Shown here: positions 53,080 through 61,039 of the stretch, piece by piece
Layout of the letters: every line of letters begins with the position of its first letter
Numbering within the stretch: position 1 is the first letter of the stretch
Assembly: GCA_004001285.1 (NCBI GenBank)
Contig: AP018697.1
Coordinates: 3,224,001 to 3,288,000 of the forward strand
Direction: 5' to 3'
From: Arthrobacter sp. MN05-02
GTDB lineage: Bacteria; Actinomycetota; Actinomycetes; Actinomycetales; Micrococcaceae
DNA length: 64,000 bases
Notes under the pieces: generated by a model
Told to the model about the DNA's origin: nothing
Seen by the model: only the letters and a program-made list of their open reading frames with translations
Databases searched by the model: none
Program-made: the position numbers and the translations under genes

Positions 53080-54522
53080 ATGGAGTGGTTGACCGACGTC
53101 CTGACCGCCGAGGACTACGAGGTGGGTCGCCAGATCGTGCAGCGCGGCGTCGCGGCGGTGTACCTCGTGGCGTTCCTGTCCGCGGTGGCGCAGTTCCCCG
53201 CGCTCCTCGGCGAGAAGGGCCTCCTGCCCGTGCCGGTGTTCCTCGAACGCGTCGGCAGGCGGGCCGGCCCCTCGCTCTTCCACCGGCGCTACTCCGACCG
53301 CCTGCTGCTCGCCGTCGCCTGGGCCGGCGCCGCCGTCTCGGCCCTGCTCGTGCTCGGACTCCCGCAGGCCGGTCCGCCGTGGGTGCCCCTGGTGGCGTTC
53401 CTCGTGATCTGGTGGCTCTACACCTCGATCGTGAACGTGGGCCAGACGTTCTACGGCTTCGGGTGGGAGAGCCTCCTGCTCGAGGCCGGATTCCTCGTCG
53501 CGTTCCTCGGATCGGACGAGGTGGCTCCGCCCTTGCTCGTGCTGCTGATGATCCGCTACCTCGTGTTCCGCCTCGAGTTCGGTGCGGGCATGATCAAGAT
53601 GCGCGGTGACCGCTCGTGGCGCGACCTCACGGCGCTGTACTACCACCACGAGACCCAGCCCATGCCGAACCCGGCCAGCCGGTTCTTCCACCTCCTGCCG
53701 AAGCCGCTGCACCGCATCGAGGTGGCCGGGAACCACGTCACCCAGCTCGCGGTGCCGTTCCTCCTCTTCGCCCCGCAGCCCGTCGCGGGTTTCGCGGCAC
53801 TCGTCATGATCATCACGCAGGGCTGGCTCGTTGTCTCGGGCAACTTCGCCTGGCTCAACACCCTGACCATCATCCTGGCCTTCGCGGCCGTGCCCGATTC
53901 CTTCTACGCCGCGGTGTTCCCCGCCTTCGATCCCGCCGGCTCCTACCAGCCGACCCCGCTCTGGTTCACGATCGTCGTCGTGCTCGCCATGCTCCTGCTC
54001 GCCTACCTGAGCTGCCCGGCCCTCGCGAACCTGTTCGCCCGGCACCAGCTGATGAACGCCAGCTTCAACAGGTGGCACCTCGGCAACGCGTACGGTGCGT
54101 TCGGGAGCGTCACGAAGGTGCGCTACGAGGTGATCGTGGAGGGGACGCTCGACGACGCGGGACCGGGGGCACGATGGCGCGAGTACGAGTTCAAGGGCAA
54201 GCCGGGGGACCCGTTCCGCATGCCGCGGCAGTTCGCGCCCTACCACCTGCGCCTGGACTGGATGATGTGGTTCCTCGCGCTCGGCTCGGAGCGCGGCTGG
54301 TTCACCCCGTTCCTCGTCAAGCTCCTGCAGGCGGACCCGCTGATCCTGAAGCTGCTGCGCGAGGACCCGTTCGACGGCGCGCGGCCCCGCTACGTGCGGG
54401 CCCGGATCTTCCTCTACCGCTTCTCCACGCGGGCCGAGAAGCGAGCCACGGGACTGTGGTGGATCCGTGAGCCACAGGGCGTCCTGGTCCACCCGGCCTC
54501 ACTGCGCGCCGAGGTCTTGTGA
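53080..54522 (+). CDS. Lipase maturation factor-like membrane protein
   Basis: A 480-residue membrane protein of the LMF1 family. It starts MEWLTDVLTAEDYEVGRQIVQRG, followed by about 8 hydrophobic helices, with FGWESLLLEAGFLVAFLG, RLEFGAGMIKMRGDRSWRDL and the C-terminal AYGAFGSVTKVRYEVIVEG, WREYEFKGKPG typical of the family. The ATG at 53080 fits the family start; a GTG 14 codons earlier is possible. Bacterial function is unknown. Its 3' end overlaps the convergent 2H-phosphoesterase gene by 24 nt. Confidence 0.88.
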   Translation: MEWLTDVLTAEDYEVGRQIVQRGVAAVYLVAFLSAVAQFPALLGEKGLLPVPVFLERVGRRAGPSLFHRRYSDRLLLAVAWAGAAVSALLVLGLPQAGPPWVPLVAFLVIWWLYTSIVNVGQTFYGFGWESLLLEAGFLVAFLGSDEVAPPLLVLLMIRYLVFRLEFGAGMIKMRGDRSWRDLTALYYHHETQPMPNPASRFFHLLPKPLHRIEVAGNHVTQLAVPFLLFAPQPVAGFAALVMIITQGWLVVSGNFAWLNTLTIILAFAAVPDSFYAAVFPAFDPAGSYQPTPLWFTIVVVLAMLLLAYLSCPALANLFARHQLMNASFNRWHLGNAYGAFGSVTKVRYEVIVEGTLDDAGPGARWREYEFKGKPGDPFRMPRQFAPYHLRLDWMMWFLALGSERGWFTPFLVKLLQADPLILKLLREDPFDGARPRYVRARIFLYRFSTRAEKRATGLWWIREPQGVLVHPASLRAEVL

Positions 54523-55065
54523 GGGCGGACGCCACTCGACTCCCCCGCCACCGAGCAGGAGGAGCCGCTTCTCCTGCGCATCCCAGCGACGCATGGGTCC
54601 GGCGGAGAGACGGGCCGGCGGGCGGTTCCGCAGGATGCCGAGGGCAGCGGCCAGCTGCTCGGCGGTGAGCCCGTGGGCCAGCGTGATGTGCGGTGTCCAT
54701 GCGCCCGGCACCGTCGTGGGAACGGCGTCCGCGACGCCGTCGAGCACGGACCACACGCGCCTGTGCAGGGAGGCGAGGGCGTCGTCCGCGACGACGTGCC
54801 GGGCGAGCACGTACTTCCGCCGCGTGGGGAAGACCAGCAGGCCCGCCGTCGTGAGTCCGAGCGGGCCCCCCTCCGCGACGACGGCGAGATCGTCGTCGTA
54901 CTGTCCGTCGATCCGCGTGGCGGCCGCGAGCGTGATGTGCGGGCTGTTGCTCGACGACTGGTGGCGTGACTGGTTCGGCAGGTCCCCGGCCTCCAGAGCC
55001 GCCCAGTCATCGAGCAGGAAGAGGTCCGACGCCGGGTCCAGCAGGAGTTCGACGCTATCGGCCAT
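54499..55065 (-). CDS. 2'-5' RNA ligase/2H phosphoesterase-family protein
   Basis: A 188-residue 2H-family protein. Two HxT motifs are clear: SSNSPHITLA (about residue 43) and AWTPHITLAHG (about 127), each with the aromatic/aliphatic surroundings of the LigT/YjcG family. It probably acts on 2',3'-cyclic or 2'-5' phosphodiester RNA ends. It is the last gene of a three-gene unit with the FHA protein. Confidence 0.82.
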   Translation of the reverse strand: MADSVELLLDPASDLFLLDDWAALEAGDLPNQSRHQSSSNSPHITLAAATRIDGQYDDDLAVVAEGGPLGLTTAGLLVFPTRRKYVLARHVVADDALASLHRRVWSVLDGVADAVPTTVPGAWTPHITLAHGLTAEQLAAALGILRNRPPARLSAGPMRRWDAQEKRLLLLGGGGVEWRPPSQDLGAQ

Positions 55066-55113
55066 ACCAATCGCTCCTCCCTGCAGACCCCGGCTGCGGC
55101 TCCGGCACCGCGG

Positions 55114-56028
55114 TCAGCGCGGCGGCCTCCGGAAGTCGCCGACGCCCTCGGAGCCGTCCACTTCGGTAGCCCCCGTGCGCGGGTTGCGCTGCGGCCGCTG
55201 GTAGGCGAGCTCCCCTCCGTTGCGGCCGCCGAAGGGCCGGCCGTGGTCCGCGTACTCCTCCCGGAAGAACGCCAGCGCCCAGTCGCCGAGCCGGATCCGG
55301 GCGCCCGTCCTGAGGACGGACTCCTCCCGCCCGTTGACGCTCCCCGTGATGGCGCCGTGCGGCACCAGCACGTACTCGTCGTCCTCGGTGTGGAGGATTT
55401 CCGCGTGGAGGTCGTCCAGGCCACCCAGGCTGAGCATCGCCCCGGCTCCACTGCCGATCGTGGTGCGCTCCTCCACGAGGGCGAACTCCCGCGGCACCTG
55501 GCCGTTCCACGTCTCGGAGTTCTGCACGAAGATCAATCGCGGCCGGCCGCCGCCGTGCTCGTAGTGCGTGGTCGTGATGGTCCGCCGGATGCGGCGGTTC
55601 ACGGTCGGGACGAGGGGGAACGGCGTGGACGGCGGAAGGAGCGACGGCGCATCGCTCTTCTCGAGCGCGCGGCGGCCGACGCCGAGCAGGGGTGCGAGCG
55701 TCCCCGGTGATCCGAGCCGGATGTGCGGCGAGCGCGTCATGAGCCGCTGAGCCATGGAGGTCCGCACCGCGCCGATGCTGACCAGGAGGCCCTTCGGGCT
55801 GCTGACGGACACAGAGAGGCCGCGGGCCGCCAGTTGCTTCGCGGCAGCGCGCACCTGCCCGACGCTGGGGAGATTGGTGCCCCGGAAGGACGCCGGATCG
55901 TCGAGGAAGATCTCCACCGCGGTCCCTGCGGCCTTCACGGTGCCGGTCAGACCTGTTTCCGGCTTGCCGTCCGCCGCCGGTTCCCCGAGGGAGAAATCGA
56001 TGTCGATGTCGAGCCTGAGCGTGGCCAT
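55114..56028 (-). CDS. FHA-domain protein
   Basis: A 304-residue protein. The C-terminal third is an FHA domain: REFALVEERTTIGSGAGAMLSLGGLDDLHAEILHTEDDEYVLV, with the Gly-Ser and DxHAE phosphothreonine loop, then GSVNGREESVLRTGARIRLGDWALAF. The N-terminal half starts TLRLDIDIDFSLGEP and has a long basic stretch; no kinase is adjacent. It should read phospho-Thr marks. It starts 15 nt after the 84-residue protein gene. Confidence 0.85.
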   Translation of the reverse strand: MATLRLDIDIDFSLGEPAADGKPETGLTGTVKAAGTAVEIFLDDPASFRGTNLPSVGQVRAAAKQLAARGLSVSVSSPKGLLVSIGAVRTSMAQRLMTRSPHIRLGSPGTLAPLLGVGRRALEKSDAPSLLPPSTPFPLVPTVNRRIRRTITTTHYEHGGGRPRLIFVQNSETWNGQVPREFALVEERTTIGSGAGAMLSLGGLDDLHAEILHTEDDEYVLVPHGAITGSVNGREESVLRTGARIRLGDWALAFFREEYADHGRPFGGRNGGELAYQRPQRNPRTGATEVDGSEGVGDFRRPPR

Positions 56029-56043
56029 GGCGCTGGTGACGCG

Positions 56044-56298
56044 TCAGCCCGCGGAGGGATCTGAGCCGCCGGCGGCGTTGTCACTCGTGGTGATGCGCAG
56101 GGTGCCGTTGAACTTCCAGGTGGCGCGGGGAGCGTCCGGTCCGATGTCACGCGGGACCTCGATGGTCATGTCCTGCAGCGTGTAGTTGATCGCAGCGCCC
56201 CTACCGGTCAGGTAGGACCACATCTCCTCCGCGAGGTCGGTCCAGTCGCGGATGGTGTGGGATTCGCCGGCGCCGGCGGTCGAGGTGTTCTCAGTCAT
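56044..56298 (-). CDS. Conserved-looking small protein upstream of the FHA gene
   Basis: An 84-residue protein. The centre reads IRDWTDLAEEMWSYLTGRG and INYTLQDMTIEVPRDIGPD, followed by a beta segment ATWKFNGTLRITTSD. It resembles an N-terminal segment often seen just before FHA genes in actinobacteria, but no family name comes to mind. It is the first gene of the FHA/2H unit. Confidence 0.55.
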   Translation of the reverse strand: MTENTSTAGAGESHTIRDWTDLAEEMWSYLTGRGAAINYTLQDMTIEVPRDIGPDAPRATWKFNGTLRITTSDNAAGGSDPSAG

Positions 56299-56427
56299 GT
56301 CGATTCCTTCGTGGGTGATCCAACAATGACAGACGTCCTCTAACCCGTCTGACTTGGGTACTGGATACCTTAGCCGAGGCCCGCGGTTACCGGAACCCGT
56401 CCGCGGTGGACGGGTCCCGGTCGGCGG

Positions 56428-57411
56428 TCACCACTTCGGGTGGACGGTGGCCCTGAAGTGGCGGTCGTAGATGGCGGCGACGGCGCTGCCGATCTCCTCG
56501 CCGAGGTCCGTGTGGGCGGCGGCCGCTGCGTTCGCCCTGGCCTGGTCCGGGGTGCGGGCTCCGGGGATGACCGTGCTGACGCCGTCCTGCGCGATGATCC
56601 ACGCCAGTGCGGCCTGTGCGGTGGTGACGCCCTCGGGGACGAGTTCCGCGAACTCGCGGGCGGCCTGCAGCCCGGTCTCGTAGTCGACGCCGGAGAAGGT
56701 CTCGCCGACGTCGAAGGCGGCGCCGTTGCGGTTGTAGTTGCGGTGGTCGTTCTCGGCGAACGCGGTGTCCTTGGTGTACTTCCCGGACAGCAGGCCCGAG
56801 GCCAGGGGCACGCGCGCGATGATGCCCACGCCGGCGGCCTTCGCTGCGGGCAGCACCTCGTCGAGCGGCTTGAGGCGGAAGGCGTTCAGGATGATCTGCA
56901 CGCTGGCGGTGGTGCCGCGTGCGATCGCCGCCAGCGCCTCGTCGGTGCGCTCGACGCTGACGCCGTAGTTCCTGATGACGCCGTCGTCGACGAGGGTGTC
57001 GAGGGCGTCGTAGACCTCGTCGGAGCTGTACACGGCGGTGGGCGGGCAGTGCAGCTGCACCAGGTCGAGGGCGTCGACGCCGAGGTTGGTGCGCGAGCGG
57101 TCGATCCACTGGCGGAAGTTGGACAGGGTGTAGTTCTCGGGGGTCTGGTCGACGCGGCGGCCCATCTTGGTGCCCACGAGGATGTCGAGCTCCGGGTTGT
57201 CGGCGAGGTAGGAGCCGATCGTCGTCTCGCTCCGCCCGTCGCCGTACACATCGGCGGTGTCGAAGAAGGTGACGCCGGCCTCGACGGCCGCATCGAGGAC
57301 GGCGACGGCGTCCTTGTCCTCCACCTCGCCCCAGTCAGCGCCGAGTTGCCAGGTGCCGAGGCCGACGACGGAGACGGGACGGCCGGTTCTTCCAAGGGTT
57401 CGTTGTTCCAT
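56428..57411 (-). CDS. Aldo/keto reductase
   Basis: A 327-residue NADPH-dependent aldo-keto reductase. FFDTADVYGDGRSETTIG carries catalytic Asp/Tyr, LVGTKMGRRVD the Lys, LDLVQLHCPPT the His, and VSTVIPGARTPDQARANAAA the cofactor loop. It is the AKR11/12-like type with no fixed substrate. It begins inside the end of the photolyase-like reading frame. Confidence 0.9.
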   Translation of the reverse strand: MEQRTLGRTGRPVSVVGLGTWQLGADWGEVEDKDAVAVLDAAVEAGVTFFDTADVYGDGRSETTIGSYLADNPELDILVGTKMGRRVDQTPENYTLSNFRQWIDRSRTNLGVDALDLVQLHCPPTAVYSSDEVYDALDTLVDDGVIRNYGVSVERTDEALAAIARGTTASVQIILNAFRLKPLDEVLPAAKAAGVGIIARVPLASGLLSGKYTKDTAFAENDHRNYNRNGAAFDVGETFSGVDYETGLQAAREFAELVPEGVTTAQAALAWIIAQDGVSTVIPGARTPDQARANAAAAAHTDLGEEIGSAVAAIYDRHFRATVHPKW

Positions 57412-59026
57412 GGTTCCGACTATAGGCCGGGAAGGGTCGGCGCCGCCGCGTCCTCCGCCGTCGTCCGCTGCTCGAGCGGCGCCCGTGCCCCAGCCCCCGG
57501 GCGTGCCGTCCGGTGCTCGCCGGTCGCCGGACGTGCCGGTGCCGGGCCGGCCGCCGTCGGCCCCTGCCCGGGATCCACCGTGCGGCCTCGCGCCGCAACT
57601 CGGCCCGGCGCGCTGCGTCCATGCGGTCGAAGAGCACCACGCTCATGCGGGATCTCGGGTTGCGGGCGAAGAGGTCCCGGTGGTCGCCGATGAACTCCCA
57701 GTAGAGGGCGTCCCAGCTGAACCGCCACGGGCCGTCCCTGAAGTCGCTCATCTTCCTGATGTAGTTGCTGCCGCTCACGTAGGGCTTCGTGGTGATCATG
57801 GATCCGGCCGCGTACTGGCTCATGGCGTAGACGTTGGGCACCATCACCCAGTCGTAGGCGTCGATGAACATCTCCATGAACCACTCGTAGACGGCGTCCG
57901 GCCTGGCGCGCATCAGCAGCGCCGCGTTGCCGAGGACCATGAGGCGCTCGATGTGGTGTGCGTAGGCCGTGTCGAGGATGCGCGTGATGACGGAGTCCAC
58001 CGGTGCCAGTCCGGTGTCCCCGGTCCACCAGCGCTCGTCGAGGTCCGCGGTGAGCCGCAGGGTGTTGCCGGTCCGCATCTCGCGGCCGCGCAGCACGTAG
58101 GATGCCCGGATGTATTCGCGCCACCCGATGATCTGACGGAGAAACCCCTCGACGCTGGCGATGGGGGTCCCGTGCCGTTCGGCGAAGTCGAGGGCGAGCT
58201 CCACCACTTCGGCAGGGCTGAGCAGGCCCGTGTTCATGCTCGAGCTCAGGGCCGAGTGGAAGAGGTACGTCCGGCCCTCGGCGATCGCGTCCTCGTACGG
58301 TCCGAAGAGCTCGAATCGCTCCGTGAGGAAGGCTTCGAGAGCGTCGAACGCCTGCCGGTGGGTGACGGGCCAGTTGAAGGTCTCCGCGTGGCCGGGGTTG
58401 TCAGGGAAGGCGGACTGCACCCAGGCGATGGCGTCCTCCACCTCCGGCAGCCGTTCGAACTGCGGGAGTTCCGGCACGGTGATCTTCTTCGGGAGCTTCT
58501 TGCGGTTCTCGGTGTCGAAGCTCCACTTCCCGCCCGTCGGCGAGCCGTCGCGCTCCACCAGGATGCCCAGCCGCTTGCGCTGCCACTCGTAGAAGGTCTG
58601 CATGCGCCAGTTCGCGGAGGAGAAGTAGCCGGCGATCACGTCCCGCGGGGTGAGGAACTGCGGCGTCCCGAGCACGCGCCCCTCGACGCCGGCATCGGCG
58701 AGCGTACGGCTGAGCCGTCCCTCGAGCCAGTCGTCGACGACGTCGTAGTAGCTCACCACGGTGGCACCGCACTCGAGGAGCAGCGCGTACAGCCGCTCCT
58801 GGCTGGTGGCGTCCGGAGACGTCTCCACGTAGTGCACCGCATAGCCCGCGCTCTCGATCCGGCGCGCGAGGAGCGTCATGGCTGCACGGTGCAGGACGAG
58901 TTTCTGCTGGTGGAAGCGGAGACTGCGGAAGAGGAGGTCGTCCTCGAGGAACACGAAGTGCGTGTCCGGGGACGCCTCGAGGTGCTCCTCGAACAGCTGG
59001 TGCGGCAGGACGAGTCGGACGTGCAC
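57335..59026 (-). CDS. Cryptochrome/photolyase-family protein (FeS-BCP type) without Fe-S cysteines
   Basis: A 563-residue protein of the PhrB group. LVLPHQLF at the start, WRMQTFYEWQRKRLGIL, GWREYIR and the C-terminal half with AYAHHIERLMVLGN, DAYDWVMVPNVYAMSQYA and SGSNYIRKMSDF are family hallmarks. PhrB proteins have four Cys for a 4Fe-4S cluster after MSDY and around 345. Here the only Cys in the protein is Cys86. The last ~75 residues (after 487) are Arg-rich and overlap the next gene by 77 nt, so the natural end may be near 57560 or a frameshift may be present. Confidence 0.8.
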   Translation of the reverse strand: MHVRLVLPHQLFEEHLEASPDTHFVFLEDDLLFRSLRFHQQKLVLHRAAMTLLARRIESAGYAVHYVETSPDATSQERLYALLLECGATVVSYYDVVDDWLEGRLSRTLADAGVEGRVLGTPQFLTPRDVIAGYFSSANWRMQTFYEWQRKRLGILVERDGSPTGGKWSFDTENRKKLPKKITVPELPQFERLPEVEDAIAWVQSAFPDNPGHAETFNWPVTHRQAFDALEAFLTERFELFGPYEDAIAEGRTYLFHSALSSSMNTGLLSPAEVVELALDFAERHGTPIASVEGFLRQIIGWREYIRASYVLRGREMRTGNTLRLTADLDERWWTGDTGLAPVDSVITRILDTAYAHHIERLMVLGNAALLMRARPDAVYEWFMEMFIDAYDWVMVPNVYAMSQYAAGSMITTKPYVSGSNYIRKMSDFRDGPWRFSWDALYWEFIGDHRDLFARNPRSRMSVVLFDRMDAARRAELRREAARWIPGRGRRRPARHRHVRRPASTGRHARGLGHGRRSSSGRRRRTRRRRPFPAYSRNHGTTNPWKNRPSRLRRRPRHLATRR

Positions 59027-59107
59027 GGAGAGTGCCTTCCTGGGAGGAGACGGTCGACGTGCGCCACCCTAGCGCTTGCCGCCGACAGGCCTCCCGATGC
59101 TTGACTG

Positions 59108-59119
59108 TAAGCATGCTTA
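59108..59119. promoter_or_regulatory. Palindrome overlapping a probable promoter
   Basis: TAAGCATGCTTA is a perfect 12-bp palindrome placed right after TTGACTG, in the 130-nt gap between the divergent photolyase-like and Rieske-oxidoreductase genes. It may be a regulator site. Confidence 0.5.
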
Positions 59120-59156
59120 GTGGTTGCGTGGGGAACACCGACTTGAAGGGACCACC

Positions 59157-60644
59157 ATGAGATCGCTCTGGCTCGACACTGCGCCGCACATCCCCTCCGA
59201 CACCCTGCAGGACGGCGCCTCCTTGGACTCCGTGGTGGTGGGAGCAGGACTGACGGGCATGACGACGGCGCTCCTCCTGGCGCGCGCGGGCCACCGGGTG
59301 GCGATCCTCGAGTCCCGGACCGCGGGAGCCGTGACCACGGGGAACACGACGGCGAAGCTCTCGCTCCTGCAGGGCACCAGCATGTCGACGATCCTCAAGC
59401 ACCACGACGCCGAGCTGGCGCGCGCCTATGTCGTCGGCAACCGCGAGGGCCAGAGCTGGCTGCTGCGGTTCTGCGACGATCACGGCATCGGTTACGAGAC
59501 GCGGGACGCCGTGAACTACGCGACCACCGATACGGGGGCGCGGAAGCTGGTGTCCGAGCACGAGGCGTGCACCGAGGCCGGGCTCGGTACCGAGCTGGGC
59601 AACGCGGCCACCCTCCCGTTCCCCGTGCGCAAGACGCTGCGGCTGAAGGACCAGGCGCAGTTCCACCCGCTGGAGGTCCTGGCGGGGCTGGCATCGGAGT
59701 TCCGGCGGCACGGCGGTGCGCTGATCGAGGGCGTCCGTGTCGAAGGAGTCACGAAGACGGGCGCTGACGGAGTGGAGCTGAAGACCAGCGCGGGTGCCGT
59801 GACGGCGTCGAACGTGGTCCTCGCCACCGGCATCCCCATCCTCGACCGTGGCGGCTATTTCGCCGTGCTGCAGCCGATGCGTTCCTACTGCGTGGCCCTG
59901 ACGGTGGACGACGACGTCCCGGAGGACATGTTCCTCAGCGCCGACTCGCCCACCCGCTCCCTGCGGACCGCCACCGTGGACGGCACGAAGTACCTGATCG
60001 TCGGCGGCAACGGCCACAAGGTGGGCCACAGCTCGAACACGCAGGCCAAGGTGGACGACCTCACGCGCTGGGCGCAGGAGTACTTCCCGACGGCACGGCC
60101 CGCCTACGCCTGGTCCGCCCAGGACTACACCCCCGCCGCCGCCGTCCCCTACGTCGGCAAGGTGCCCGCCGGTGGTGGGCACATCTATGCGGCGACGGGC
60201 TACAACAAGTGGGGCATGACCAATGCCGTCGCGGCATCCATGGCCCTGTCCGGCGAGATCCTGGGCGGCAACATGCCCTGGGCCGAGACCCTCTACCGGA
60301 CGAAGGTCAGCTCCTCCGACGCGCTCCAGACCGTGCAGGCGAACGCCGTGGTCGGCATGGACATGGTCACGGGCTGGCTGTCCGGCCTCGCGAAGACCGG
60401 GGAATCCGCTCCCGGCGAGGGCGAGGGCCGCGTCATCCGGGAGGGTGCGCGCCCCATCGGCATCTGCACGGTCGACGGCGTGCAGCACCGTGTCTCGGCC
60501 GTGTGCCCGCACCTGCGCGGAATCCTCAACTGGAACGACGCGGAACGGTCCTGGGACTGCCCGCTGCACGGATCCCGCTTCACGGCCGACGGGAAGCTGC
60601 TCGAAGGACCGTCGACGTCGGACCTCGCGGACACGCGGCGCTAG
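59157..60644 (+). CDS. FAD-dependent oxidoreductase with C-terminal Rieske domain
   Basis: A 495-residue protein. Residues 1-380 form a DAO-type FAD domain (SVVVGAGLTGMTTALLLARAG, then TTGNTTAKLSLLQG, and ATGYNKWGMTNAVAAS near its end). Residues about 400-495 carry a Rieske 2Fe-2S site: VCPHLRGILNWN and WDCPLHGSRF give the CxH and CxxH ligands. Proteins with this layout are widespread; the substrate is unknown. The start at 59157 follows GAAGGGACCACC. Confidence 0.86.
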   Translation: MRSLWLDTAPHIPSDTLQDGASLDSVVVGAGLTGMTTALLLARAGHRVAILESRTAGAVTTGNTTAKLSLLQGTSMSTILKHHDAELARAYVVGNREGQSWLLRFCDDHGIGYETRDAVNYATTDTGARKLVSEHEACTEAGLGTELGNAATLPFPVRKTLRLKDQAQFHPLEVLAGLASEFRRHGGALIEGVRVEGVTKTGADGVELKTSAGAVTASNVVLATGIPILDRGGYFAVLQPMRSYCVALTVDDDVPEDMFLSADSPTRSLRTATVDGTKYLIVGGNGHKVGHSSNTQAKVDDLTRWAQEYFPTARPAYAWSAQDYTPAAAVPYVGKVPAGGGHIYAATGYNKWGMTNAVAASMALSGEILGGNMPWAETLYRTKVSSSDALQTVQANAVVGMDMVTGWLSGLAKTGESAPGEGEGRVIREGARPIGICTVDGVQHRVSAVCPHLRGILNWNDAERSWDCPLHGSRFTADGKLLEGPSTSDLADTRR

Positions 60645-60659
60645 TCCCGCACCGCCCGC

Positions 60660-61039
60660 GAAGGGGTCTGTCTCGCAGCAACCTGCAGTACATCCGGGCC
60701 TTCGCGGCGGCGTTCAACGAGGACGTAGTCGTCCAACAGGCTGTCGGACGATGGCCGCGGGGCCACGTCGTCCTGCTTTCGGACAAGCTCGACGACAAGG
60801 CATCACATGACCGGTACGGCACGGCAGCAGTGGAGTACGACACCGTCGGGATCCTGCTCTGCGGCAGCAAAAATGACCACGCTGTCCGTTCTGCACTCGG
60901 CCGCTCCGAGTCACCGATGACCGTGTCCATCGATAGCCATAAAAGCCTGCCCGCCGCGGAGCTACGCGCCCTGCCCCCGGCCGACGAACCTACAACGCAT
61001 CCTCACATATCAACCAACCTCTACGGCCAGTGCAGCTAG
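60660..61039 (+). pseudogene. Remnant of a DUF1016/YhcG PDDEXK nuclease gene
   Basis: Without its own start, the frame reads LSRSNLQYIRAFAAAFNE, then VVVQQAVGRWPRGHVVLL and SDKLDDKASHDRYGTAAVE. These are the middle helices of YhcG-type nucleases. It then jumps directly to EYDTVGILLCGSKNDHAV, RSALGRSESPMTVSI and LPAAELRALPP, which belong to the C-terminal nuclease part. About 120 residues between them are missing. It is joined in frame to the Rieske gene's reading frame only by chance. I read it as a decayed gene with an internal deletion. Confidence 0.75.
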
